A stretch of DNA of 64,000 bases, taken from contig NC_067207.1 in NCBI RefSeq assembly GCF_026262505.1, positions 17,080,082-17,144,081 on the forward strand, in the 5' to 3' direction. A program made the translations under genes and the position numbers. Below are positions 28,076 to 37,710 of this stretch, one piece after another (the first letter of the stretch is position 1; every line of letters begins with the position of its first letter). The notes beneath the pieces were generated by a model that saw only the letters and a list, made by a program, of their open reading frames with translations, was not told the origin of the DNA and did no database searches. This DNA comes from Trichomonas vaginalis G3 (taxonomy: Eukaryota; Parabasalia; Trichomonadida; Trichomonadidae).

Positions 28076-28732
28076 ATGAGAAGACGTTTCACTAGTCAAA
28101 AGAACACTAACGCAAAAGCAGAGATTACGGTTGGTTATAATGTAAATGATGATAAATCACGAATTATTCAAAATGTTAAAGTTAATGTTAGTCCTGAATT
28201 AACAAGGTCAGCAACTCAACCAAATTTATTAACTCGTGACTTACCGAAGAATGAGGAGGAGCAAAATAAAGAAGATGGAGACCCAATCATTTTATCTGAA
28301 CCTGGTAAAGAACCTGTTGAAATTCCCACTTATCCAACATACCCAGCACCACTTGATAACCCATATAAAATAGACATTAATTCTGAATTAATGAAAATTT
28401 ACCGTGATATCATAACTGATAATTATGATTCAATAATAAATTTAATTGACCAATCCGGTTTAATTATTTTACCTTATGAATCATTAATTCACATTATCGC
28501 CATTCTTTGTGATGTTCAAGATTCAGACGTGAAGATTCAATTTTTCATAGATGATGAGGTTTCATGCTGCGGAACAGTTGCAAAAATAAATCCTATAAAG
28601 GATATTAGCACAATTAAGATATCAAAGAACGGAACAACAACTGAACTTCATTTAACATATAATGATATTTATAATAAAATAGTTGATGAATATAAAATAT
28701 CACTTGAAAAATTCTTTGTTAAGGCTATTTAA
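28076..28732 (+). CDS. Hypothetical late-type protein of element C
   Basis: 218 residues. Basic front (MRRRFTSQKNTNAKAEITVG), then a strand-rich part (NVNDDKSRIIQNVKVNVSPE), a Pro/Glu linker (EPGKEPVEIPTYPTYPAP) and an alpha/beta back half (NYDSIINLIDQSGLIILPYE). It might be a minor virion protein. The start motif is TTTTTTTATTCGAATATAAATG. It converges with 28,729-29,208, overlapping by four bases. No family recognised. Confidence 0.5.
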   Translation: MRRRFTSQKNTNAKAEITVGYNVNDDKSRIIQNVKVNVSPELTRSATQPNLLTRDLPKNEEEQNKEDGDPIILSEPGKEPVEIPTYPTYPAPLDNPYKIDINSELMKIYRDIITDNYDSIINLIDQSGLIILPYESLIHIIAILCDVQDSDVKIQFFIDDEVSCCGTVAKINPIKDISTIKISKNGTTTELHLTYNDIYNKIVDEYKISLEKFFVKAI

Positions 28733-29208
28733 TATTCAAGCATTAACATTATCGAATAATAATCCTTTGAATCATAATCGATAATAATTGACCTTTCACC
28801 AGTTTCTATCGTTTGTTTTATTTCTTTTTGTTCCCCACTATCCGGATCGGTCATTGTAATTGTTTTTGTTATAGTATCAGCTTTATCTTTAACTTCAATC
28901 TTTTTTCCATCGGGATATTTAAACCAAAATTCCAAAAATTCGATATTGTCAATCTGTTCATATTTTAATCTATCAATTACATTTTTAATACCATCTGAAA
29001 ATCTTATGAAATGGTCATTATATGGGTTTGATTGAACTAAATTTGAATGAAGTGAAATATAACCTGATGATGAATATGACATCGACTCATATTTTCTGAA
29101 AACACTAAAATTTATAACATGAATGAATTTCTTATTCGTTGAATTTATGAATTCTTGAGGTAATCTTATTCTAGTTTTATTTATCACTGGAAAATAACGC
29201 TTTACCAT
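28729..29208 (-). CDS. Penton-like minor capsid protein of element C
   Basis: 159 residues. Strand pattern FIHVINFSVFRKYESMSYSS, GYISLHSNLVQSNPYNDHFI, NIEFLEFWFKYPDGKKIEV and DYYSIMLMLEY. The order (a SLHSNL strand, a polar loop, an EFWFKYPDG turn, and a final hydrophobic strand at the C-terminus) parallels the element A region with VHASFS, FQVWFTTDGR and FYLELSFIY. Single jelly-roll penton proteins of Polintons share this plan. Length (about 160) is short for a penton. Position in the virion gene cluster supports a capsid role. Moderate confidence. Confidence 0.4.
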   Translation of the reverse strand: MVKRYFPVINKTRIRLPQEFINSTNKKFIHVINFSVFRKYESMSYSSSGYISLHSNLVQSNPYNDHFIRFSDGIKNVIDRLKYEQIDNIEFLEFWFKYPDGKKIEVKDKADTITKTITMTDPDSGEQKEIKQTIETGERSIIIDYDSKDYYSIMLMLEY

Positions 29209-29229
29209 ATTTTTAATCGTAATAAAAAA

Positions 29230-29967
29230 ATGTCAATTATCAATATTATTTCGAATAATAACTGTGAATTAAATTTAACAGTTAGCGGAATTTATAATGT
29301 TACTCTCGTTTCTGTGAGTGGTAAATTTAATCCCATTCTTTTAGACCCTTCAGATTATATATCATTTATTAAAGATGACCATGAGCCGCATAGCGGCGGG
29401 GTCGTAGACCTAAAAACGTATGATATGTATATAAATAATGTGATAACGAAATGGGATATTAACATGATTTTAAGTTATTTAAATGAATCATTTATCGTAT
29501 GGTATGAAGAAAATTTTAAATCAAAACCTGATAAACTTTTTGAACTTGATGAAATAAATAACCTTATTAAATTTCCGCTGAAAATTAAATTTTGTACTCC
29601 TCGTCTTCGTTCATTGTTGGGGATATTAAATTTTGAAAAAGATGTTGGGGATGTTTTGTATTCTGACACTGGTTCTAATTTCATTTTAATCAAATGTGAT
29701 AAAGTTAATACCCCAATGAGATTTTCACATCAAACATTAGACCCTAACTCTTACCCATCAATACAAAACATTTTATCCATCAACTTAAACATATTTTCTT
29801 TATCATATCCGTTTCAATTATCTGGGAATTCATTTATTCTTCATTCAAAAGATTTATCAAATATTAAATTTAGAATAACTGACCTATTTGATTGTGATTT
29901 AGAATTTATGAATGAAATATTATGGCAATTTCAAATAGAAAAAATAGCTGATGAGATAACAGATTAA
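29230..29967 (+). CDS. Hypothetical virion-cluster protein with in-frame GC hairpin
   Basis: 245 residues, strand-rich, start MSIINIISNNNCELNLTVSG. The last third (LSGNSFILHSKDLSNIKF, then RITDLFDCDLEFMNEILW) looks like the end of a jelly-roll domain with an ITD turn. Residues about 51-61 (HEPHSGGVVDL) are encoded by a perfect GC double hairpin (29,385-29,410), so this loop may be an insertion the fold tolerates. Divergent from the penton-like gene, with starts 21 bases apart. It could be a second vertex or minor capsid protein; unproved. Confidence 0.5.
   Translation: MSIINIISNNNCELNLTVSGIYNVTLVSVSGKFNPILLDPSDYISFIKDDHEPHSGGVVDLKTYDMYINNVITKWDINMILSYLNESFIVWYEENFKSKPDKLFELDEINNLIKFPLKIKFCTPRLRSLLGILNFEKDVGDVLYSDTGSNFILIKCDKVNTPMRFSHQTLDPNSYPSIQNILSINLNIFSLSYPFQLSGNSFILHSKDLSNIKFRITDLFDCDLEFMNEILWQFQIEKIADEITD
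29385..29410. repeat. GC double hairpin inside a gene (29.4 kb)
   Basis: GCCGC-ata-GCGGC, two bases, GGTC-gta-GACC. All nine pairs are perfect, in frame. Stems are the same two as at 40,455-40,489 but in reverse order. Confidence 0.9.
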
Positions 29968-30323
29968 ATATTTATTTTTAAATCGTAATAAATGATTAAA
30001 CAACAGCAACCACAGACCATTACATACGCCATATATGCATATAATTCAAAGACGGCAGAACAAACGCAAATGTTGAAATATGGAGATTTGGAGATAGTAT
30101 TGAAAAATGACCATTTCGAATTCGTTTGCAAAGGTGGTGCAGTGATATCAAATATAAAAGAAATTTTATTTATGAATTCAAAAATTAAAGGAATAACGGA
30201 TGATATAACATCAATTCCACCAGAAGAACAAAGATATTACGCATTAAATGCATTTCCTAAAGTTTTGAAGATTAGAAGATTTAATTTAAATGAGGAATTC
30301 ATAAAAGGTTTCCTAAATGACAT

Positions 30324-30518
30324 AATGAAGAAAGCAGATAAGGAATATGTGGATAGTGAGTTAATGAAGAAAGCAGATAAGGAATATGTGGATAATGCAT
30401 TAATGAAGAAAGCAGATAAGGAATATGTGGATAGTGAGTTAATGAAGAAAGCAGATAAGGAATATGTGGATAGTGAGTTAGCAAAGAAAGCAGATAAGGA
30501 ATATGTTAATGAAAAAGA
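30324..30518 (+). repeat. 39-bp tandem repeat, five copies
   Basis: Units start at 30,324, 30,363, 30,402, 30,441 and 30,480, encoding M/A-KKADKEYVD-(S/N)(E/A)L. Nearly identical at DNA level, so recently expanded. Confidence 0.9.
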
Positions 30519-30624
30519 TAATGAAATTATAGAAAGGGTTGAATGGTATCATGAACGGACATCGAAGATTCTGAAAACTAAAGCTGATACAGGATGGGTT
30601 TCAGAATGTTTAGACCTTAAAGCA

Positions 30625-30780
30625 GATAAAACTTATGTTAACGATGAGTTAGCAAAGAAAGCAGATATATCATTTGTTAACGATGAGTTAGCAAAGAAAG
30701 CTGATAAAACTTATGTTAACGATGAGTTAGCAAAGAAAGCAGATATATCATTTGTTAACGAAATATACCAAAGTTTAGTT
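30625..30780 (+). repeat. 39-bp alternating repeat, four copies
   Basis: Units at 30,625, 30,664, 30,703 and 30,742 alternate between DKTYVND and DISFVND versions, a 78-bp higher-order unit. The two-version alternation echoes the 132-bp unit in element A's fibre. Confidence 0.85.
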
Positions 30781-31763
30781 GGAACAAAAAATATTGAAAC
30801 TATTGTTGGCGACTTTTCTGTCAATGAAGAAAACAAATATTTTAGATGGGAGTTTGTACAGTCCTTAAGAAATGGTATACGGTATAAACTCATTCCGAAA
30901 AATAACAATGAAATGTATGTAGGCTATATAAAGAATAATGGCACACAAGTTAAAGTTCCATTAGACAACAACTGCTACTTAAACTTATATGGAGACGAAC
31001 AAAAGAAATATTTAAGAGTTTATGAAATGACGGATATGACATTGTCTAACGTAGCTCCAGCACCGTATTATTATGACTATGGTGTTGACGCACATGTAGA
31101 CCCAAAAAAGCAAACATTATATTTAGAATATTATAGATATAAAAGATATAATGCAATAGAAAAAACGAGAATAGTATACTATTATGAAGATGACAAAAAT
31201 AAATATTATAGTCAAGATTTTACATACCCTGAAAACATAAGATTATATTATAAAAATATTCTGACACAAACCAGAAGAAACCCGAAATAGTTACACTATA
31301 TTTTAAGTTCAAAAGAGACAATCCTATAATATCTCATATGTTTGATTTAATGAACCCAGTAGGTTCTATTTATACATCTATGGATGTGAGAGGTCCTCAA
31401 GCAATGTTTGGTGTTGGTGCATGGGAACAAATAGTCGACAGGTTTTTGTATTGTGCAAACTCTTCAAAGGAAACAGGGGGAAGTAAAACGATTACAGGTG
31501 AAAATTTACCTGCACACAGTCACTACATAGATTTAAGTACATCTCAAGCAGGTTGGCATAAGCATAGATATTGGGATTGGTCAGGAATGACAAAAGGTAA
31601 AGGATATGATGTTAAAGACAACGTTAAGTTTGCCATAAATTGTTACTGGAGTGACACTCAGGGAGAAGGAAACCATACACATCGCGTTTCAGGATATACA
31701 CAAACAACGGGACAAAGTAAAGATTACATGCCACCATTTATGACTGTATTCGCATGGTATAGA

Positions 31764-31796
31764 GTTCAATGAACGCTCAATGTTTGTGAAACAAAC
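31764..31796. repeat. Double hairpin at the fibre gene end
   Basis: GTTCA-a-TGAAC then GTTTGT-gaa-ACAAAC, followed by palindrome GGAGCTCC (31,801-31,808). The first stem contains the fibre stop codon. AT-richer than the other members; possible terminator. Confidence 0.6.
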
Positions 31797-31850
31797 TTTA
31801 GGAGCTCCAAAAGAGCAAACAGCATAATTTAAATTTTTATTTTAGTATAA

Positions 31851-31985
31851 ATGAAGATTCTACCATATGGTGTTATTGGAAGAGATAAAGATGGAAACCC
31901 AATATTTGATCCAAAGTTAAAATTAAAGTTACTGACAAGACAACAACTTGAAAAGTTGCTGAAACCAAAACAGAATGAAAAATGA
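31851..31985 (+). CDS. 44-residue protein with LLTRQQLEKLL motif
   Basis: MKILPYGVIGRDKDGNPIFD then KLLTRQQLEKLLKPKQNEK. Its C-terminal motif (L-L-T-K/R-x-x-L/M-x-K-L/M-L/M) is shared with the tiny proteins at 32,046 and 35,629. Upstream sequence (ATAATTTAAATTTTTATTTT, then the start) is shared with 35,629. The shared motif and promoter support it as a real gene. Possibly a regulator or docking peptide; function unknown. Confidence 0.55.
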   Translation: MKILPYGVIGRDKDGNPIFDPKLKLKLLTRQQLEKLLKPKQNEK

Positions 31986-32045
31986 GAAAATGAGAAAATG
32001 AGAAAGAAAAAAAATTTAAATTATGCAATTTTATTTTTATCATAA

Positions 32046-32228
32046 ATGACCAAATTAATTAAGCCAACTATTTCTAAATTAATGATACCAATGAAATCAT
32101 TTCATGGAGTACTTATCCCAGGTTCTTCACAATTAGCCGGGGCAAGTGTTGTGACTCAAGGTGGAACATTAGCGAATCCATTCAAATTATTAACTAAAGA
32201 TGAACTTAATAAAATGATGATAAAATAA
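32046..32228 (+). CDS. 60-residue protein with LLTKDELNKMM motif
   Basis: MTKLIKPTISKLMIPMKSFH ... LANPFKLLTKDELNKMMIK. Same C-terminal motif as 31,851 and 35,629, with start motif TTTTATTTTTATCATAAATG. The front half has Gly/Ser/Ala turns (LIPGSSQLAGASVVTQGG). The last in a plus-strand run before the repeat array flanking the primase-helicase. Function unknown. Confidence 0.55.
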   Translation: MTKLIKPTISKLMIPMKSFHGVLIPGSSQLAGASVVTQGGTLANPFKLLTKDELNKMMIK

Positions 32229-32400
32229 CTGATAACAAAATTTTATTTCACTACTACCATAAAAACAGGTGAAAAAACAGGCGAGATCTCACCTCTTCAC
32301 CTCAACATTATTTTTGGTCAAAGCTTCCACGAGAGAAAAGATTCCTCATTCGCTAAGGATTCCAAAAATGAAAACATTAACGTAAACATTAACGATAAAA

Positions 32401-32850
32401 TTTATTTCCATGAATGTTGTCAAAATGTCAAGACCTTCAGGTCTCGTCACACAGTGACTGTTGTCACATTTTTTCAGAGAAGTTAATTAACCGAGTGACA
32501 CATGGTGACATGACATTGTGTCAACAACACGAGAGGAAGGCAATAATGACTTATTTTTGAAGAACTGAGGGTGTCACCATGTCACCATGTTGACGACATG
32601 ACATTTTGACAACAACACGGGTTATTCAATAATGACTTATTTTTGAAGAACTGAGGGTGTCACCAGGTCACCAGGTCATTTAACTCATGACATTTTGACA
32701 ACAACACGGGTTATTCAATAATGACTTATTTTTGAAGAACTGAAGGTGTCACCATGTCACCATGTGTCACCAGGTCATTTAACTTCTCTGAAAAAGTGTG
32801 ACAACATGACATTTTGACAACATTCCTGGGTTGAATGCAAAAATAAATTC
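32401..32850. repeat. Iteron-like repeat array, left of primase-helicase
   Basis: Three copies of an about 88-bp unit (markers at 32,541, 32,628 and 32,717) built from TGTCACCATGTCACC-type sites, AACAACACGG and TGACTTATTTTTGAAGAACTG. Many GTGACA/TGTCAC sites lie in both directions. The array is matched in inverted orientation at 35,225-35,590 on the other side of the primase-helicase gene. It looks like an origin or a regulatory array. Confidence 0.75.
32431..32458. repeat. Double hairpin in left array
   Basis: AGACCT-tc-AGGTCT, one base, GTCAC-aca-GTGAC. Eleven perfect stem pairs. Identical copies lie at 35,384 and 35,549. Confidence 0.85.
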
Positions 32851-32860
32851 AAATCATACT

Positions 32861-35173
32861 TTATACTGCCTCATTTACAGGTATTTCATCATCAGTAAAT
32901 GAATCCTCATTATCGTTTGGTTCAACCTGTTTATATAATCCTTTCATTTCTTCTTTCAAAACATAACACCATGTTTGTTTACCATCTATTCTTCTCTGTT
33001 TCCTATCACATTTATCCTTAATGCTCATTTGAAAATTCTTGTCTTTCATGTCTGATGGTTTGCAGAATACAGCATTTTTACACATCATACCCGCACTCAA
33101 TTCATCATAATGTGTATTTATCCATTCATCTAAAGGATTTGTTGATAATTCAATTAAATCTTGTTTGGCTTCAGTCATCGGTATGATTCGTACATTAAAT
33201 GATGAAAGGTCATATTGCATAAAATATGTTAAAAGGTTATCATAAAATTCCTTTGTGCATGAATCCATCAAATTCTTGAAGTAATCAAATTGACCCTTGA
33301 ATTTACCATTAACTCTTAAAACTACGTATCTTCTGTCTCCAACTTCAATTTTGACAGGGTAAACGTTATTAGTTACGAAAATGAAGTTTGCAACGTTCTG
33401 AGCAGTTCTTCTGGGTTGATTCTTTTCATTAATTCTAATCTCATTATCCGTTATAATTGATTTCAAAGCGTTGAAGTTTGCGAGTCTGTCTTCACCAACA
33501 TTCTTGAGTTCATTAAGTACAAGAAACATTTTATTTTCAACAACTGAATTGAAATTACCCGTTAACTCACTTATTTCAGTAATGTTTTTACATGAATAAC
33601 CAGCGAGAAGTTCAGAAATAATGTCTGTAAATCTGTTTTTACCTGTTCCCTGAAGTCCTTTCAAAATAATTGCTGTTTCATTCTTGATTCCAGGATGTTG
33701 AATCATTGATGCAATCCAGCCGAGAAGGTATTTATACACTTCATCGTTATTATCACAAATGGCTTCTTTAATGAAATTCATAAACATCTCAATTTTTGAG
33801 TAATCAAGCTTTTCGAGAATGTTGTATTTATAACCTTGAAACGTTGAGAAAACATCTGGGGAATCAGATTTAAAGCAAACACCCTTAACGGTTAATGAAG
33901 ACAATTGATTTAGTAGTACATCCCATGCTGTTATTGTTTTACCTTCTTCTTTAAATAATTTAATCATTTTGAGTGACTCTTTCATGTTTGATTGAAGAAC
34001 GAATGATATTTGATTCATTTTATCATGAATATTATAGTCTTTTTGAATGAAGTATTTGTTTCCACAATCTACAAAACGGATTACACGTGATAAATCCTCA
34101 ATTACTTCAGAACTGTTTTTATACTGATGATTTTCAGCCTTGCGTCTAATATCTGTTATCAAAAACGAGTCATCAAGTTTGATATCAAATGTTATTTTTG
34201 GCTTACGTAATAAAGGCAAAACATATTCATCATAATATTCTTTTTGATATAGTTTTAGAATCTTTACCAAAACAAATGGAGAAGTCATTAAATGTGCATA
34301 TCTATCACGTGCTTTTTCAAAATTACTTTTTGCATTTTCTGTTAAACTGCAGAAGTTATAAACGTTATCGTAGGCTTCATTAATTAAATGATTAGGTAAC
34401 GAATTAATTGCTTGAAACAGTGTGAATAATGTAACTTCTTTTTCTAAATTCATGTTTCCACCGTCATTATGTACTTCAAAATCACTGATGCCATCAACTA
34501 TGCTCTGGGCAAGTTTATCGTCAATGTTTACATCTTTGTTTTCATTCATGATATTCTTTATTTCTTCGTTCTTCTGTTCAACTCTTACCTTAATATTCAA
34601 ATCATTTAATATATCGTTTACTGTTCTGGTTAATGTTGAATCATAACTTCCACGAATGAAGGAGTATGTATTGATTGGTTCTGTTGCATTCTTGCGAACT
34701 CTTGAATCAGCCATAACTACTAAAGAACGCTTTGAATCATCCATAGAAGTCATTATGTCAATATCATAATCATTGCAGGAATAACATTTAATCATTCTGT
34801 TCGAGGTTGAATAGAAGAAATTAGTGTTGCAATAAATGTGAAGACCTCCTGAAGCGGTTTTAACGATAACATCTTTATCCGAAAGTTTTGATAAAATGTC
34901 TTTTCTAACTGTTTCTTTAAGTTCATCATTGTACGATTTATTGATATCAACATCTATAATCGTTAAATTTGAAATTTTATTTACTAATAAAGCCATACCA
35001 GTTTTCCTTCCTCTTCCTCCATCATGTTTGAGGTAGTTATGTAAATCAATCTTGTTTTCACCAATTCTTTCGTTGAGGGTTTTAGTTTCTGCCACAACTA
35101 ATTCCTCAACTAATGAATCAATAACTTTTTCATCAGAAACGATAAAGTTGCTGTTGTTGTTTGTTGCTGTCAT
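32861..35173 (-). CDS. Primase-helicase (AEP primase plus SF3 helicase)
   Basis: 770 residues. The front part has TIIDVDI near residue 72, SGGLHIY near 107 and CNDYDIDIM near 130, which fit the acidic and SxH motifs of archaeo-eukaryotic primase/prim-pol domains. The back part has AIILKGLQGTGKNRF near 500 (Walker A), MFLVLNELKN near 550 (Walker B) and NFIFVTNNVYPV near 590 (motif C Asn), as in D5-like superfamily 3 helicases. It would open the origin and prime or unwind. It is flanked on both sides by inverted copies of an iteron-like array, which suits an origin-binding replication protein. Start motif: T-run, CCTATATAAATG. Confidence 0.85.
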   Translation of the reverse strand: MTATNNNSNFIVSDEKVIDSLVEELVVAETKTLNERIGENKIDLHNYLKHDGGRGRKTGMALLVNKISNLTIIDVDINKSYNDELKETVRKDILSKLSDKDVIVKTASGGLHIYCNTNFFYSTSNRMIKCYSCNDYDIDIMTSMDDSKRSLVVMADSRVRKNATEPINTYSFIRGSYDSTLTRTVNDILNDLNIKVRVEQKNEEIKNIMNENKDVNIDDKLAQSIVDGISDFEVHNDGGNMNLEKEVTLFTLFQAINSLPNHLINEAYDNVYNFCSLTENAKSNFEKARDRYAHLMTSPFVLVKILKLYQKEYYDEYVLPLLRKPKITFDIKLDDSFLITDIRRKAENHQYKNSSEVIEDLSRVIRFVDCGNKYFIQKDYNIHDKMNQISFVLQSNMKESLKMIKLFKEEGKTITAWDVLLNQLSSLTVKGVCFKSDSPDVFSTFQGYKYNILEKLDYSKIEMFMNFIKEAICDNNDEVYKYLLGWIASMIQHPGIKNETAIILKGLQGTGKNRFTDIISELLAGYSCKNITEISELTGNFNSVVENKMFLVLNELKNVGEDRLANFNALKSIITDNEIRINEKNQPRRTAQNVANFIFVTNNVYPVKIEVGDRRYVVLRVNGKFKGQFDYFKNLMDSCTKEFYDNLLTYFMQYDLSSFNVRIIPMTEAKQDLIELSTNPLDEWINTHYDELSAGMMCKNAVFCKPSDMKDKNFQMSIKDKCDRKQRRIDGKQTWCYVLKEEMKGLYKQVEPNDNEDSFTDDEIPVNEAV

Positions 35174-35383
35174 TTATATAGGAATAAAAAAATAAAAATA
35201 ATTTTAAAACTAACTTTATTTTTGGACTGCATCATATTTTCGTAAATGTTGTCAAAATGTCATGTTGTCACATTTTTTCAGAGAAGTTAAATTACCTGGT
35301 GACACATGGTGACATGGTGACACCTTCAGTTCTTCAAAAATAAGTCATAACTACCTTCCTCCTGTGTTGTTGTCAAAATGTCA

Positions 35384-35411
35384 AGACCTTCAGGTCTCGT
35401 CACACAGTGAC
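35384..35411. repeat. Double hairpin in right array, copy 1
   Basis: AGACCT-tc-AGGTCT, one base, GTCAC-aca-GTGAC; identical to 32,431-32,458 and in the same orientation, although the arrays around them are inverted. Confidence 0.85.
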
Positions 35412-35548
35412 TGTTGTCAAAATGTCATGTTGTCACATTTTTTCAGAGAAGTTAAATTACCTGGTGACACATGGTGACATGGTGACACCTTCAGTTCTTC
35501 AAAAATAAGTCATAACTACCTTCCTCCTGTGTTGTTGTCAAAATGTCA

Positions 35549-35576
35549 AGACCTTCAGGTCTCGTCACACAGTGAC
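35549..35576. repeat. Double hairpin in right array, copy 2
   Basis: Same 28-bp double hairpin, 165 bp from copy 1 as part of the direct repeat. Confidence 0.85.
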
Positions 35577-35628
35577 TGTTGTCACAAACTTTAGAACGGC
35601 ATAATTTAAATTTTTATTTTTATCATAA

Positions 35629-35751
35629 ATGAATACCCCACAAGCTCAAAATTTACCACGAATCATAACAAGGGAGGAAATGATAAAAATGATGCAAGAA
35701 CATGTTAAAAATAACAAACCACTAAAATTGAGAAAATGTGGTTATGCGTAA
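35629..35751 (+). CDS. 40-residue protein with IITREEMIKMM motif
   Basis: MNTPQAQNLPRIITREEMIK ... KPLKLRKCGYA. It carries the same short motif as 31,851 and 32,046, here more central. Upstream 30 bases (ATAATTTAAATTTTTATTTT, then a TATCATAAATG start) are nearly identical to those of the other two. The three genes flank the primase-helicase region. Function unknown. Confidence 0.5.
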   Translation: MNTPQAQNLPRIITREEMIKMMQEHVKNNKPLKLRKCGYA

Positions 35752-35788
35752 TGATGGAAAGAGAGATGTTGTCGAAGAGGAATAAAAA

Positions 35789-36061
35789 TTAAATTTGGAT
35801 AGAGTTTAAAAATTCATCTTTATTAAATTCATCTCTTCCAATCAATTTATTTATTCTATTAAATTCTTTTATTTTTGCTTCACTCAGTTTAAGGATTGAA
35901 CGATAAGTTTCTAATTTTTCGATTATTTCTTTCCTCTCTTTATCGTTTTCAACCCCACCACATTGTGGCTTCTTTTTGTAATAACATATTTTTGATTTAA
36001 TTCTGTTTAGTTTCTTTTTATATTCATCGTCTGGACTCTTGACTGCTTCGTTGTTACTCAT
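35789..36061 (-). CDS. Small charged helical protein
   Basis: 90 residues: MSNNEAVKSPDDEYKKKLNR then a basic segment with two Cys (SKICYYKKKPQCGG) and a long charged helix (KERKEIIEKLETYRSILKLS). It sits next to the integrase on the same strand, with the T-rich/TTCGTAAGAAATG start motif. It could be a small DNA-binding cofactor; no family recognised. Confidence 0.5.
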   Translation of the reverse strand: MSNNEAVKSPDDEYKKKLNRIKSKICYYKKKPQCGGVENDKERKEIIEKLETYRSILKLSEAKIKEFNRINKLIGRDEFNKDEFLNSIQI

Positions 36062-36080
36062 TTCTTACGAAATAAAAAAA

Positions 36081-37608
36081 TTAAATATTATTTAAATATA
36101 ATGGAGTAATAAAATAAATCGGAATTTCTATTAATTTATTGTCAACTTCAACTAATGCATTGCCGTTAATATATCTAACAAATTCAGCTATTGTGTCAAA
36201 TCTTCGTCTTCTTTTTGTCATTAATTTATCAGTTTTTCCATAATCGAGATGAATTAAAACTTTATCCTTGTTTAAAATTCATGAGCCCTGAATTAATTTG
36301 TTCACGTTTAACATCATTCAACCTTTCCATTTGCTTTCTAATATATTCCCATTCTTTTGAAATATCATTTTTCATTTCCACCGGTTTCATGTTTATTGTT
36401 CTATGCCATGTATTATTGTAATAATATACTAACTGCTGTATGATGGAGTCATGATTTCCATCCCAGTATATCTGACCATTAACCCCTAACGCATCTCTAA
36501 GAGTTCTCATTACCGCATCAACTATTTTATTATGAAACGTATATGGAGAGGATGAAAAGTAAAAATTAATTTGTGGGAAATAATGAGCCATAGCTGCCTG
36601 AAATCCTTTATCACCATCACCCCTTATATTATCTACTCTTTCATGATCTAGTAAGTATTGAATAGCTCTTCTTGTTTCCTGTTCTGTTTTCCCTTTCACC
36701 GGAATGCAATATAAATATCTGGTGTTAATGTTAATGGCAAATAAATAAGTAACGTTTCCTCTTGAATATTCTAAATGATCGATTTCGTATGAATATGGAT
36801 ATGGTGCAAATGAAGGGCGACTAAATTTTTCCTTTAACGGTTGAATTTTTGGGTCAGTTGGTTTATTTAATATTTTGAAATCCTTTTTAAAATCTTTTTG
36901 CTTCTTTAATGTTTGAAATGGATATAATAAAGTGAATGATGAAGGATTAACTGAAGGAGGAGGAGGTACTGTCGTTGGAGGGTTTGGTGTTGCAGGTGGT
37001 TTAATTTTATCTGCTTTGATTTTGGATTTCATTCCCCCCTTCATTAATTCTGGATGTATTCTATTCATTTGTTTTAAATATGCTGTATATAAAGGTTTGA
37101 TATACTTTCCCGCTTCGAGTTTATGTTGAAGGATGAATTCCAAAAGTTGATCTTCATTTAAAAGTCGGGCTGAATATGGTTTAACTAATGAATCATAAAT
37201 TAAAGCTTGTGCTTCATTTATGGTCTGAAGGACCTGGGCGTTTTGCACCTTTTTTTTTGTTCCTTTGGTTTTTTGCGGCTCAGGATTATATAATTTATAT
37301 AATTTATATAATTCATCAATATCTTCTTCTGTTAATACTTTATTTTTGAAATCTTTCAATTGTTTAAGTTGTGATTTACTTTTTCCCTTTGAATATTCAT
37401 TATTTTTAATTTTGTCTTTAATTTTAGAAATTATTTTATCATGATATTTCAAAACTTCATTTTTATAATACGAATAATAATAATCCATATCATCACCCGT
37501 TATATTGTTATCATGTTTTTGGAGATATGATTTTAATTCATAATAATTAAGAAAATTTTGATTAAGTACTAAATCATCAATTAAATTTTTTAAATCTACG
37601 CTATTCAT
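36081..37608 (-). pseudogene. Integrase region of element C (rve/RNase H fold)
   Basis: The front is helical and charged (ELKSYLQKHDNNITGDDMDY), followed by a proline linker (PPATPNPPTTVPPPPSVNPS). The integrase core has YSYEIDHLEYSRGNVTYLFA, INTRYLYCIPVKGKTEQE, NIRGDGDKGFQAAM and FHNKIVDAVMRTLRDALG, the strand-helix order of Polinton integrases. The portion down to 36,081 has an SH3-like tail character (LIHLDYGKTDKLMTKRRRRF). It would join the element ends to ATTATT-type targets. The region is counted among the broken parts of C. Confidence 0.75.
37222..37249. repeat. GC double hairpin in integrase region, weak
   Basis: GGTC-tgaag-GACC then GGCG/CACC-type imperfect stem around TTTT. Same layout as the others but with one mismatch in the second stem. 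In frame. Confidence 0.45.
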
Positions 37609-37710
37609 TTATATAAAAATAAAATAAGTGTTTTAAGGGTGCCCGCCTCTTTGAATCATAGTATCAAAACCATTATTTACGGTTCCTTTTGTCTCTTCTG
37701 TGGCATTTTA

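Larger units (their letters stand above)
29992..31772 (+). pseudogene. Phage-like fibre region of element C
   Basis: The region starts MIKQQQPQTITYAIYAYNSK and has two arrays of 13-residue units (KADKEYVDSEL and KADxxxVNDEL types) that probably form a coiled-coil shaft. A neck follows (NEIYQSLVGTKNIETIVGDF) and then a head with MNPVGSIYTSMDVRG, ENLPAHSHYIDL and MPPFMTVFAWYR. Neck and head match element A's fibre at roughly 93-95 percent of bases by eye, far above the similarity of any other shared gene. Predicted role: receptor-binding spike. The region is counted among the broken parts of C. Confidence 0.7.
35225..35590. repeat. Iteron-like repeat array, right of primase-helicase
   Basis: Two direct copies of a 165-bp unit (starts 35,251 and 35,416). 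Each has GACACATGGTGACATGGTGA, CAGTTCTTCAAAAATAAGTC, TGTTGTTGTCAAAATGTC and the double hairpin. In reverse it matches the left array. Copies are almost identical, so duplication is recent. Confidence 0.85.

Noticed and set aside
30299-30484. Minus-strand LTHYPHIPYLLSS repeat frame
   Set aside because: Antisense shadow of the 39-bp fibre repeats.
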